64,000 nt of DNA from Patella vulgata (GCF_932274485.2 NC_065886.2:41527501-41591500); one strand, 5' to 3'; shown: positions 25,380 to 37,305, counted from the stretch's first letter. Notes: generated by a model not told the origin, from the letters alone. Numbers and translations are program-made.

Positions 25380-25490
25380 CATGTTAATAGTTATTCCCGG
25401 ATAATGTAAGATGATAAGTTTGCCTCTGAGCGATTAAAAGGTTTAATTTATTAGTCACGCTTACGTGTATATACTTTCGGAGAATACAAG
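25380..25490 (+). other. Copy of DPT-3 upstream region, right part with TATA-like box
   Basis: TTTGCCTCTGAGCGATTAAA followed by GTGTATATACTTTCG (TATATA at 25468-25473) parallels 42937-43000 upstream of DPT-3. Similarity fades after about 25490 and no ATG-xxx-AAG-GTAAGT mini exon is seen. Confidence 0.5.
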
Positions 25491-25819
25491 TGGAGCTAAA
25501 TTAATCTTAGGAATTAATAAGGATGCCTTCATGATCTCTATGCTCGAACACATAATATACCCTATAATAAAACCATCAGGCACAACTATTGCCTTTTAAG
25601 AACCTAATGGTTGGCAGACGACGACATAATATGCCCACAGTTAAAGATCCTTTCTAAGAGCTAAATCTGCCTATTATAGGTCTTTATTTTGGCTTTAAAT
25701 CCTACATAAACTATTTGTTAGCCTATAACCAACTCTAGATCTTGGGGTCTCGAGCCCAGTTGGGGTCGCATAGCACTCTAAACCTTTTGAACAAATGCTA
25801 TGTTTTCATGAAAAGCATA

Positions 25820-26460
25820 TACGAGGGCTGAATGAAAAGTTCTAAGCCTGAAAAGGATAGATGATTGGGTTGAAACAACGTTTTGCCACCAAGTACCATC
25901 ATTGAATGGATCATTGACATAAGACCAGCAACTGTGTGTTATTATTGTACCAGACCATCTTGTTTACCTACCCATTGAAATCACCAGAAATGGTCAAACT
26001 GTTCGCAGGGCATCACGTACCTGCAACTGAACGTACTAATCTCAACACATATACATATCGACATGGTCTCCACTTCAGGGGATGATGCCCCTGCCTTTTC
26101 CATAGTAAAGAAGTGTTCTGTGGAATTCAAGCATGGCAGAGTGAGTCTGGACTATGACCCGCTTCCTGGAAGGCCATTAACAGCCAACCATGGCTGATCG
26201 ACGATTGACAACTCGACATTTTGTCAGTGTTATGGGCATCTCTCTTGAGAGGATTGGGCACATAATCGCCAGCGACGGAATGATGTCCCTTCCTTTTCTA
26301 CAGTAAAGAAGTGGGCTGTGGAATTTAAGCGTACCAGAGAGAGCCTTGACGATTACTCGCGACATGAATGCCATCAACTGCATCCATTCAATAAAACATT
26401 ACGTGTTTAAGCACATTGTCGCCAATGAGTTAGGAATGACAAAAGTTTCTGCAAGTTGAA
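25820..26460 (+). pseudogene. mariner-type element remnant, two helix-turn-helix fragments
   Basis: Begins TACGAGGGCTGAATGAAAAG, resembling known mariner ends. 26090-26165 reads VKKCSVEFKHGRVSLDYDPL and 26290-26365 reads VKKWAVEFKRTRESLDDYS, two copies of the transposase DNA-binding linker. RRLTTRHFVSVMGIS lies between them. It is heavily decayed, with no catalytic domain recognised. Confidence 0.65.
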
Positions 26461-26764
26461 GCAGATCCTGGTAATATTTATAGCCGGTCGTCATTTTCCT
26501 AATAAAGCTGTGAATGACTTGTTTAGGGCGGCTGAAGAAAATTTCTTCCATGCCTTGCAACATCGTTGGCAAAAGTGTGTGCCCCTCGAAGGGGACTATA
26601 GAGAAAATAAGCGCAATATACGTCCATACGTCCACATTACTGCTTTGATTGATATGGTACCTTTTAAAATGCAGAGCATGAAATATGAAATAGCTGCACT
26701 GACTATAATATAACAAGAAGCAAAGAAGGCTAGCCGCTGGGTTTGTTTTACAATCCAGAGACTA

Positions 26765-27140
26765 AATATTAACAAAAGTGGGTGTGACACCGCCCCTGGG
26801 GGTTGGGTCATGCACCAAAAGAAATAGAAGCTGTCTTTGCGGTATAGGGAATACATATGTAAAGTTCCAAGAGGATCCATTCAGAATTGCAGCCTGTAGA
26901 CGATAAACACAAAAATTAGGTGTGGCTCTGCCCCTGGGTGTTGGATTTGGAACAATACAAATAGGTACAACCCTGTTACTGAAAAAGATTGATATGCTGA
27001 ATTTGAACAAAATCTGTTAATAAATGCAACCTGTAGAGTATTTACAGACAAACATTTAACAAAACAATTGAGTATGATACTTCACCCCTGGGTGTCGGGA
27101 CATGCACCAAAATAAATAGTTGCTATCCTTACGGTATAAG
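26765..27140. repeat. Minisatellite, about 2.5 units of about 145 bp
   Basis: CCCCTGGG.GT.GG and ATGCACCAAAA.AAATAG recur near 26800, 26930 and 27085, with GCAGCCTGTAGA / GCAACCTGTAGA between. Confidence 0.75.
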
Positions 27141-27142
27141 GC

Positions 27143-27230
27143 AGTGGTTCTCAACCAGTGTGCCGCGAAATTTTGAACGGCACACTAAGAAAATACGAAA
27201 ACCACGTGATCATAATTTAGGATTCACTGG
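27143..27230. mobile_element. hAT-type element, left-end fragment
   Basis: CAGTGGTTCTCAACCAGTGT, then GTGCCGCGAAATTTTGAACG, matching 59732 onward. The right half is not found. Confidence 0.7.
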
Positions 27231-27889
27231 GGTTTACTGACAAGTTCATCTAGACCGGAGGCTCAGGCCAGGTGGGGGGGTCCACCAAATGGGAACAAAA
27301 CCAGACCCAACTTTTTTAGAGTAAAATTTTGTGTAGAATACCATGCCGAGTGGTAATCAGTCCGCCGCTGGGTCGTTTTCAAGATATTCGGGGTCAAATG
27401 AGTTCATTTGTTTTGAAAGTGAATGCGCAGTCATTCTTGTATTTTGAAAAGAGGCCGAAAATGATCGAAAGGAATCACACTATCAATAAAAATGTAAACT
27501 TGCTAAATTCACCCTTAGTCTTAGTGACCCTGGAGATCAAAAGGTGAAATTTACCGTTTTTGCACTTGGAAGATTTAAAGCAATAAAATGTCAACGTAAA
27601 ATATTGAAACTAAAGCGAAATCTGTTCTAATTAATAATAGGAACATTTAAAATTTTACTTTGGAACGTCGAAAATGATCTTGCATAACAGAACCAACACA
27701 CTTAGAAACCTGTTTCAGCTTATCTTCATTATATCTCTAATAACAAGTATCGTTGTTACGATAATAAACAATCTATGCCACATCTTGTCAAAACTTACAG
27801 TGATAACAGCGTCCAGAAAAAAGTATTATAGCAAGAACAGCGAGCTATGTATCTAAATCTTACAAAATGGCTCATTAAGTATAATCAGC

Positions 27890-28870
27890 GGTTTCCATTG
27901 CAAGATACGCCCACATTTTGCAAGAGATGGATATTGAACAAGGTAGAACAAAAACGCAGATTTTTTGTACAATCAATAGGCCATAATCCAGGAAGTTATA
28001 GTCTGATATGCACCAATATCGAACGGAACCGAGATCTTTGAGACATAAACATACCTTTTAATTTTCATCAAAACTTGCTACAAATTGTGACCTCTAAAGA
28101 TTTCACAACTTTGTTATTACATATTTTTACAATCTTTGCGTTCAAGCTGCGGCCATTTTGTCGGGCAGTTTCGGTTCGGTCCAATGTTTGCGAAATTCAG
28201 ACTCAACCACCATCAGGATGTAACGTTGAAATGTTTAAACGATTTTTAAAACCGGATGAAAATTGTGACCTCTAGAAGGTCCACAAGCTAAAATCGAGAT
28301 TTTTTCGTACAATCAGGGGCCATAATCCAGGAAGTTACGGTCTGATACGCGCGAATATCGAAAGCAACCTAGATCGTGGAGATATAAACACACGTTTTAA
28401 GTTTCATCAAAATCTATCAAAACTGTGACCACTAGAGGGTCCACAACCTTGGATATTATAACACTATTTCCTTACAGGATGTGGCCATTTTGGGCCAGAT
28501 TTTCACGAAATTCGAACTCAACCATCATTATGGTGGAACGGTGATATTTTCGAACTTTTTTTTTTTTTTTTAAATTTGATAAAAAAAAATATATGACCTG
28601 TTAAGGGACCACAAGCTCAAAATGAGATTTTTCATACAATCTGGTGTCATAATCCAGGAAGTTACGGTCCGATATGCGCGAATATCGAACGGATCCGCGA
28701 TCCTTGGATTATATACATACAATTCAAGATTCATCAACTTTGGATACAAATTTTCACCTTCACGGTGTCCACAAGCTAAAAACGTCGTTTTTCGTATGCG
28801 TACCATTATCAAAAACGTCGTTTTTTCGAAAGGAACCGAGGTCATTGGGATAGAAACGTCCACATGAAAA
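27890..28870 (+). repeat. Satellite-like repeat S1, three to four units
   Basis: Units of about 320 bp share CCATAATCCAGGAAGTTA (27982, 28320, 28650), GATATGCGCGAATATCGAA, GGTCCACAAGCT and the segment GCGGCCATTTTG..CGAAATTC..CAACCATCA. Non-coding, directly upstream of DPT-2. Confidence 0.8.
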
Positions 28871-29025
28871 TGTGTGCGTATAAAAACTAATTTAAAATGA
28901 CTCTAAAGCTGATGTGTGATAAAACAGTTGACAGATGTTATTACTGTGTTAACAATATTCAATTTGAATCGTTGTTTACTTTAGCCCAAAGTTGTTAACA
29001 TGCACGATTTTAATTAAAATTTACG

Positions 29026-29033
29026 TATATATA
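29026..29033 (+). promoter_or_regulatory. TATA-like box upstream of DPT copy 2
   Basis: TATATATA in the context TTACGTATATATATTCTGC, about 60 bp before the proposed start codon. A similar context (TATATATACTTTTCG) precedes copy 3. The region is AT-rich, so the element could be chance. Confidence 0.4.
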
Positions 29034-29094
29034 TTCTGCATGAAGTGGACGATTTGGTTATATACCATAGCGTATGCCATTGCTGACTATCACT

Positions 29095-32000
29095 ATGATC
29101 TTGAAGGTAAGTGTCAAGGGCAATCGTTAGAGTCAGATACATTTTATTATCAAATTCAATGTTTCGTGCATGATTAATCCATTACTGAAAATCAGACGTT
29201 TTAACAAAATCACATATTTTTAAATATATTAAATATTATATTGCGCAATGGATAATTTCTTGTCGGATTTATTGGTGACGGACCCATGTTCACTATGGCG
29301 TAATTTTCCTATCGCATATTGTATAGTTCTCTTGCGGGAGCTTTTTTGGCAACCCAATCTGTTCACAACGCGCCAAAATTTTGTAGACTAAAGAATAGGG
29401 GTCTCTCAAAGTGGGAGGTTGGATCGTAAGGTATGTCATTGAGTCAAATCGGGTGGTTTTGATTCACCGCTTGTACGTGGCAAGGAGTAGGGTGGCCTGT
29501 CCCAACTTCCTAGGTTTTCTCCATGTGACCTATATGTTAGTCCCGAAATGACCCAGTGTGATGAGTGGACGTTAAACTCCAGTTATCTTTCTCTCTCTAT
29601 ATATATATATAATGATATTAAGGGTTGATTATGATAAATAGAATTGAAGCAAATTTAGAGCAAAATGCGCTGAAAACTGCAGAGTTTATCGGGAGCTTCC
29701 TGGGATCCCGAAAGTACGAACGCTATAATAAGGACCAAAACCGAAATCAAAACGGCAAGACGGTGGAATTTGAGGATTTATAACTACCCTTCGCACACAC
29801 TGTCACTGAGACTTATGATACACGGGATTGAAAATCCGCAATACGGGACAAAGGTATGAAATATTATTTTCATCCTGAATCACAATTTGTGCTCAGCCTT
29901 GAAATGTTTTTAAAAGTTTGATATCATCCTTTGTTGTGTTATCTTTATTTAAAAAGGCATTATGTAAGAGCTAAATCTACTTTTTGGAGGTCTTTCTTGT
30001 GGCCTCAAGGGAGCTAAATCGCTAATATTTGGGACCTAGAAATTGACATAAATGTGTAGCAACGCATATAAATGTATTGAAATGAAATGGAGTTGAACGT
30101 CCTACTGTTCTGCTCCTAACCTGGGCTAATGAAGACGGGCATACGCCATACAGTGTGATATGAGGGTAATTTTGCCCGGACAGCGGCACTACGGCCTACT
30201 CTTATATCGAATTCCAACTTCCAAGGGATCTTTTACGTGCATGCCAATGTGTACACGGGACCTCGGTTTTGTCCCATCCGAACGACTAGACAGCTTTCCT
30301 TGTCAGGCCCTCCGTCCTGCATCACTCACAAGGGGGAACCACGCCTGAGCAACGCATATAATAGTGTAATATGAATGTATATAAACTGACTCACATTCAA
30401 TGAATGTATATAAACTAATTTACATTCAATCGTTTTTGTTTTAACTTTAATTGGTCGAAATACGCGAGAAGTCTCAATCGAATGGCCCCGTCTTCATTAG
30501 CCCAGGTTAGGAGCTGAACAGTAGGACGTTAAACCCCATTTCATTTCAATCGAATGGCAATCTCTAGCTTCTGGCTATTCCAGTCTACACCGTTAGTATT
30601 TATTGCGAATGCTCTCCAGATAAGTATATGGCATCACCGTTTGACATGATTTGTGGAATATATCTAGCCTGGTTCTTCGAGTCCCGTGTTACAAATGGCA
30701 CTGAAACGCAGTATGGTATATGATTCGTGTATGGTAAAATGTTTATTTTGTCTTAAATATTGGATATCAGAAGTCCATCTTTTCCCGGTAAGATCAAAAA
30801 ATCAATGCTGATTGAAATTGACAAATGTTTATTTTGTCTTAAATATTGGATATCAGAAGTCCATCTTTTCCCGGTAAGATCAAAAAATCAATGCTGATTG
30901 AAATTGTCAAATGTTATATAAATTGTGGATGCTAGTGCAATAAGGTGGACATGTGCCATTTCCCCAAATGTGCCAAAAATAGTATATTTGCATATTTTAA
31001 AACCAGACCACTAAAATAGACATACTGTGATAAAGATGTTAAGACCATCTGCTAAAAATGGATTTATTTGAAAAAATCAAATGATCTTATTTAAAACAAC
31101 GGCACTTGTCCACCTGATTGCATACTCAATTATTTGACTGAAATTTTCAATATATTTATATTGCAATATCTAGATTTGAAATATAGCGAGAACAGTCAGC
31201 TCTAGATCTAAATCTTACATAATGACCCTTCTTATCTTTCAATGAAATCGGAACGAACCTTCCAGAGTTTTACCTGCTTGTTTATTTTTCTACTCCTTTT
31301 CTGTCACTTGAAATACGGTGGCTGGGCGAGTAAATGGCTACACTCACTAATCAGGTGGTTCGAAGTTCAATTCCGGTGTTTGCTGAGAAAATTACCAGAG
31401 ATTTTTCAGCCTGGGGTTCTCTTGTCTGTAGTTCAGGACAGCGGCCCTGGCAAGTAGTCATCAGGATGGACGGAGATACAGTATCTGGTTTTATTAAAAC
31501 TAATAATTTCTCTACATAGGTGGTGTCTTTATTTGCCTGCCTTATTATGGTGTCCATGGCATGGCAAAATGACTATGATAGAAATCTAGAGTTTGTCTGC
31601 CCGACGGGTCAGTCTATAAGCCGGATACAGAGTAAACATCACAACCATTACGAAGACAGAGTATGGCAATTCAGTTGTAGCAACAAAGGACGACTTGGCC
31701 ATTGTAAATGGTTTTGTAAGTTTTATTTCTTTGGTCATGAATAACCGTGAAAATAATTTGCTTTTATCATATTTTTCCTTTAAAAGAAATGATATGGGGT
31801 GTATGGCACTTTGACACCAGACTATGTTGTGTCAAACATACGGTGATCTCTGGTACTTTAAAGATGTGGAGCTAGTATCTATCTTTTAGGTTTTCTTTTA
31901 CAGATTTAGGGGGTAGTATAGCCCATGATATAGGTATGCTCAATACGGTCATGACTCATACCAGTATCGGCAACTATACGCATGTTTTGAGTTGCAACTA

Positions 32001-35000
32001 CACTAGTTATGCACCATACTCCGTAGGGAAAGAGGAAAGGTCACAGTTTCTGTCTGATATACTGCATTGCAGCTAGAACATCTCTTACGCACGACCACTA
32101 CGGGTGATTGATTTCCCCTTTACGTTGACACGGCTTGCGCCATGGTACTTCAGTTTGGATCACTCCAATTACGCACGATAGCTCCCAATGGACATGGCCG
32201 GTCTGAGTTAAGCCACATGAAAATATTGCTGGGATATGTATGTTCTCCGAAATGGCCACTGATCAGGCCAATGAACAGAACGCGCTGTGAGATTTGATGG
32301 GGGGGGGCTTTATAATTGCGTCAAGTAAGTATAAACAAATATCTTACTTGTATAACCTGGATATATACCAATTTTGGCAATTTAGCAATCCCAATGTGCA
32401 TGGGATCCAAAAGGACTAACCATTGTGTTTACAAGGGTTAATGGCACGTGTTTTCATTTGCTTTCCCCAGCCTTTCAAAGACAGAAAGGACCTATTAAAA
32501 TAGACTCCGTTGCATGATTTCTAGTTAGAATGTTGCAACCTGGCGTAGGCGCGCATTAAGTTGGTGTCTTGGATGAGCAGAAAATAGCAAATTGGTTGGG
32601 AAAACGATAACCCTGCTTCTGAATCCCGTGAATCTCTTGATTGAACTCCATGATGAGCATTTTTTGTTTAGTTGAATGGCCGATATTTTTGGCCAATGCT
32701 TCTAATCGAGAAATAATTTTCAAAGTAACTTGTTTGTGAATGTCGTTACGAAGTCCGGTAATCAGCATTTGGCAGCTGTTTATGAGGTGAATGTCTTTAC
32801 TGATCAGCATTTTCCGTTTAGACTAAGCAGAGGATAGAAATTGAATTGCCTAAGCTTGAGAACACGATAAATCTGCTCCTGACTTACGACACGAATCTCA
32901 TGACTAAGCTCGATTATGACCATTTTCAGTTTAGATTATGCAGTGATAAACAGTTGGATTGGTCGAGATCTGGGACACAAAAACAACTCTGCTTCTAATA
33001 GAATGCAAACACTGTTTATGAATGTCGTTACGAAGTTCGGTAATAGGCATTTTATAGATGTTCATTAGGTGATTGTCTTTACTAATCGGCGTTTTCCACT
33101 AAAACTAAGCAGAGGTTATTACATTGAGTTGTCTATGTTTTGGAACAGGATAACCCTGTTTACACCAAGGTCAATATGAACATTTTCTGCGCAGATTAAG
33201 CATAGTGATGATCATTCACTGCGCAGGTTAAGCACATGGTGATAGACAATTTCATTGCTAGATGCTTCATGAAACGATAAATATGCCATATATTTGTGGT
33301 ATTGGGGCTTACTGTTGGTTTGGTTTGTAGTATTTCTTTTATTTATTTAAGATAATGTGAATGAATATGACGGTGTACTGTTTTTCCAATGTCCCAACTT
33401 TGGACATATTGTTGCTACCAGAAGCCACCACGACAATCATCGCGAAGACAGAAGATTTAGTTTTAAATGTTGCGCCCCAAAGAACGGTTAGTATAATGAA
33501 ATCGACACGGGGTGGAGGCCAAGACAAATTCGGGGTTTAGTGTACACATTGGCATGCATGTAAAATAACCCTTGAGATTTTGAAACCGAGTAGCCCTTAG
33601 AGCGGCTGCCTGGTCAAATTTTCCCTCACAGCACACTGCATGGTGTATGCCCGGTTTCATTATCCCAGTCGATGCATATACAGAACAACAGGACGCTAAA
33701 CCCCATTTCATTTCCGTTCACTGCGTATACATAGTTTACAAGTTATTGTATATGTGGATTTCTACAGCACTAAACATCGAAGATAATTAATATTTATTAA
33801 GGCTAACATATTGGGAAAGTGATTGACATATAAGGGACGTAACTCTATTGAGTAGAGATCAACTGATCGGTAATGGAATAAGAGAGTATGTTGTCTATGG
33901 GATGGGACACTACACAAGTATTTGATGATAATTATAGTGTGTAAGCCATCTTGGGTGTGTTTCGTAATCAAGAAAAACGTAACTCTTATAGGGCTCCTTC
34001 TTGTGTCCCACAATGAACTTTTCTACCAAGTATTAAAATATCCTATCAATAACTTTGTCCGATATGGCTATCCCAAAATATGACCGGAGAGGTAACTTTG
34101 ACATCCCAGTATTTTGAAATTAGAAACGGTTTTCTTTTTTTTTATTGAAATAAACAATGCCAATGAAATTTTAAGTAATTCATTTGAATCTTTTTTCTAG
34201 TGTCGCGTTCACTTTTTTTTATTGCATACAATATCTTGTCTACAATTAGATAGACTAGGATTTATTGATGCAGCAGTTTATTTTTTAAAAAGCAAAACCG
34301 CTTGTTCTGTGTCGCCATCACACGATTTCATAAATCTGAAAGTTAATTTGGGAAAAACCCAGGCAATTGCCGTCGAAATATTTTGAACTCCGATAAGTCT
34401 ACCAATCCCTACCAATTTGACAACAACACACCCAAATACTTTGATGGTGATAACAAGAGATTATGATGCCGGGTGTAACGCTATGTTCTAAGCCATCCAC
34501 TTAAAAATGATGATGGGGGTAAAGGGGTGTTACTAAATCGGAACTATTGTGAAAAGTTTGGCTTTTATACATTGTTTCTATAATTCGTCATCATAAATAA
34601 TATTGTGTGTTATGTTTCACAGACCCCAATGTCATTCTGGTTGTATACATTAAACATACATTATGCAAGAGCTAAATCTGCCTACTGCGGGTCTTTCTTT
34701 AGGCCTGAAATGTTATCTAAATTATTAATTAGACATTAATTAACTGATCCAGACCATAATCAACTCTCGATGTCAACGCTAGTCTGCCATATTTACTGTA
34801 TTACAATCAGACTTGCTGCTCAACTTTCATTCATGATTTAATCATGAAATGGATAATCGACACTATGTTTTATTGTACCGACTTTAGTAATGATGATCGA
34901 GGCTAGGCCGAAAATTCAATCGCTGAAATCTCGGGTCAGTGTGGATCAATTTGACTAAAATTTTCCAGAAAATTCCCATAACATTATCTAATTTTTAGCT

Positions 35001-36201
35001 ATTATCGTGAGAACTGCCAGCTCTTTGTCCAATCTCTCATAATGTATCTTTAAATATTAAAGCGTGACTATATAGTTTTACTGTAAACATACAGTACAGG
35101 CTTATAGAATATTAAAACTAATTTAAGACATTTTAAAAGGTACAGGCCCATGGTAAACGGTTTCTTGTTTGAACGTTTTTTTTCTAATTCACAGGGCATA
35201 TTTATTGGGTTTAAGGAAATAAGAAATGGGTTTTAAGAAGACCGTTGTTGATATTCCGAATCATTCGATTGCAAATCGCCCATTTAGCACCGCCACTCAT
35301 GTACGGCCAAAGTTGTCGGGATAAACGAAACATACCCGACGAGTCCACAATTACTTTCTTTATTATTTCCGGTGAGCGAGGATGTGGGAGGCGATCGTCA
35401 AATTGACACAAACTTGGTCAATCGGGACTAACATATGGTTCAATTTGATTTCAATATTTCGTTTGCGTTTAGAGGTCTTGAGCGATAGTATTATTGTCAA
35501 GAGTTCTTAACGGGTGTGCATTTACATTTGATCATCAATCGTAAATATTGAAATAATAGATATCGGCGGACTAGTGAGCATTCCCCCTGGATATAACACC
35601 ATGTTCTAAGCTACCCAATTAAAATGAAGATTGTTCAGCTATTAATAACAGATGCAGCGTTCAACATATTTAAACCAAACATTCAAAATATGGTGTTTAT
35701 GCAAATGAATTCCAAAACAGTTTCAGGGAAAAGCACAGAATGCCGGTTTACTAACTATGTAAACACATTTGATGGTAGAATGGACTATACAGTACCCACC
35801 AATAAATATCTACGCGGGGCCTACAGTGAACATAGAAATCAACAAGAGTGAGTATATTAAACATGTTTATAGTTATTTAAATTATCGAAAAAACGAATTG
35901 CATGATATTAAGGGCAAATGGACCACTTGAGATACAGAAACAAAAAAATCAAAAAAAACAAAACAACATAATTCCAGTGAGACAAGCAAAAGGCCAGTAC
36001 ACCTAACAGTGGACTGTCTCTAGTCGACTTGATTAATTTAAACTTCTAACTTAGTTTCAAGCTGGAGCATTGGGCTGCGTGTCAAAATTGTCCCACTCAA
36101 ATTATTTGAATTCATTTAGTGCTATTAATATTTTTAATATGATTTATATTTGCTTCGGTTGCAGAGATAGGATCTGGAGATTTGAGGAATGTAACCGGTA
36201 A
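29095..36201 (+). CDS. DPT: Dermatopontin-like secreted protein, copy 2 (complete)
   Basis: Five coding exons: 29095-29106, 31520-31715, 33352-33486, 35727-35847, 36165-36201; 166 codons plus TAA. The first exon is only ATG ATC TTG AAG before GTAAGT. Joined in phase 0 to exon 2 it gives the signal peptide MILKVVSLFACLIMVSMA, with cleavage expected before WQNDYD. The mature protein is about 148 residues with the three E-D-R-x-W/F-x-F-x-C blocks and eight cysteines in the same places as copy 1. It ends ECNR rather than ECDL. Exon lengths of 196, 135, 121 and 37 nt are identical to copy 1. A TATA-like box lies about 60 bp before the ATG and an AATAAA about 70 bp after the stop. Secreted matrix function is inferred from the family. 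The exon 1 assignment rests on the parallel with copy 3 and on forming a perfect signal peptide; the other exons are secure. Confidence 0.9.
29410..29600 (+). repeat. SINE-B with internal deletion, in DPT-2 intron 1
   Basis: TAAGGTATGTCATTGAGTC, CAAGGAGTAGGGTGGCCTGT, TTTTCTCCATGTGACC, then TAGTCCCGAAATGACC..GTGGACGTTAAACTCC and CT/TA repeats. Confidence 0.75.
30072..30347 (-). repeat. SINE-A with 14 bp target duplication
   Basis: Flanked by AGCAACGCATATAA at 30058-30071 and 30348-30361. The tRNA head is missing (5'-truncated). It is inserted in repeat R1. Confidence 0.9.
30487..30545 (+). repeat. SINE-A tail only, with 13 bp target duplication
   Basis: Only 59 bp of the 3' end, flanked by TCAATCGAATGGC at 30474-30486 and 30546-30558. 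Severe 5' truncation is typical of LINE-driven insertion. Confidence 0.9.
30737..30908. repeat. 86 bp tandem duplication
   Basis: 30737-30822 is repeated nearly perfectly at 30823-30908; AAATGTT starts a third unit at 30909. Confidence 0.9.
31310..31470 (+). repeat. SINE-A head and centre, upstream of DPT-2 exon 2
   Basis: GGTGGCTGGGCGAGTAAATG head, GGTTCGAAGTTCAATTCC B-box-like, then a centre matching 245-345. Confidence 0.6.
32540..33220 (-). repeat. T1-related array in DPT-2 intron (long)
   Basis: GAGCAGAAAATAGCAAATTG, GAACTCCATGATGAGCATTT and TAAGCAGAGGATAGAAATTG recur. About 0.4 kb longer than the matching stretch in DPT-1. Confidence 0.65.
33505..33718 (+). repeat. SINE-A, 5'-truncated, in DPT-2 intron
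   Basis: TTGGCATGCATGTAAAATAA .. CACTGCATGGTGTATGCCCG .. GGACGCTAAACCCCATTTC, with flanks shared with 2386-2612. Confidence 0.75.
35395..35495 (-). repeat. SINE-B tail fragment in DPT-2 intron 3
   Basis: GACACAAACTTGGTC..TCGGGACTAACATATGGTTC, then ATTTCAATATTTCG. Confidence 0.7.
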
Positions 36202-36272
36202 TCTGTATGGCAGAATTATATACTGACTGAACTATAAATATAAACTGCAGAAGATAATGACTGAACTTTAAA

Positions 36273-36278
36273 AATAAA
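36273..36278 (+). terminator. Candidate poly(A) signal, DPT copy 2
   Basis: AATAAA 72 bp after the stop, in a 3' region that aligns with that of copy 1. Confidence 0.4.
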
Positions 36279-36689
36279 CAGTCTCTCGCATACGATGATC
36301 ATGTAGTTCAAGTTTTATTTAAATGTTTAGTGTATTCACCGAGTCCGTCATCCGGCAACAAGTTTTCTATTTGACGCGCAGTAAATATATTAATGAACAA
36401 TAATTACTTGAATCTTAATGCTAGAAAATGTGCAGTAATAGCCAAGCTGATTAAATCAGTCAATTACGATTCCATTACATTTTCGATGTTCTACGGCATG
36501 AGTGTCTTCACGTAGACATGTTTGCTATCTGCCCAAATTTGCACGGACGGACAAGGGCGTCGACATAATACGTCCACATGAAAATGTGGGCTATAAAATA
36601 CTAACAAAAGGTATATATTATAACCATTCCCCTGTATATTTTTAATAACGACGCTAAGTTAGCGACAGTTGGCCCCAGCTTATTTTATC

Positions 36690-37305
36690 CATTTTGGGTC
36701 AAAAAGTCAATAAAAGTTACCAACAGGAAAAGAGGGGGTCTAAGTAGAAGGAACTACGCTTTTGGGTTCTGGGTCGAAATGGATTGTTTTGTGTGACCTG
36801 CCATTCTGGGTTGCCTGGCCATATTCTGACAACAATATGCAACATTTAGCTTCAACTTAGAAAACAGAATATTTAATTTAAGGAGCTGGGCAGTGGAAAA
36901 TCCCTTTTCTACATATCAGCTAAAATACACCGTGAACGAGTGGTGAACAACTAAATTGGTATCTAGTCTTCTTGTATAACCAGCCAATTTTTCCGACAAC
37001 ACCACTACTGAATATAATACAATGCCGTCTTGTCCCAGACACTATGATCATACCATGCCACAACGTCTACTGGGAACTTCACATCGCCTTCATATAATTA
37101 TGAGTAAAATGGGTATCATTTGTCAATTTGTACCTGATCACTCTCTGATTCCTGATATTTCCTCAGAGATAATCATGAAATCTCGATGATTTCAAGAGAT
37201 CCTTAGTTACGCCGGTAGTAATCAGTCGTTATCCTCACATAAATGGACACATAAAATCCATATATCTCTCCGGAGGACAACCATGGTAATATTCTAACCA
37301 TTGTT
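36690..37305 (+). repeat. Block D1b, shared with 19240-19660
   Basis: Same motif order as D1a (GTACCTGATCACTCTCTGAT, GATTTCAAGAGATCC, CTCTCCGGAGGACAACCATG). Begins about 0.5 kb after the DPT-2 stop. Confidence 0.7.

Larger units (their letters stand above)
29998..30910 (-). repeat. Repeat R1, copy 3, with two SINE-A insertions
   Basis: Reads R1 backwards from GAGCTAAATCGCTAATATTT to the TCCCGGTAAGATCA region. It is interrupted by SINEs at 30072-30347 and 30487-30545, and ends in an 86 bp tandem duplication. It lies in DPT-2 intron 1. Confidence 0.85.

Noticed and set aside
29041-29106. Alternative signal-peptide-like reading MKWTIWLYTIAYAIADY at the DPT-2 first exon
   Set aside because: It ends one base out of phase with exon 2 at 31520, giving a stop soon after. 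The ATG-ATC-TTG-AAG reading in the next frame fits perfectly and is paralleled in copy 3.
30731-30910. CRISPR-like direct repeats
   Set aside because: Two adjacent 86 bp copies with no spacers, in animal DNA; a plain tandem duplication.
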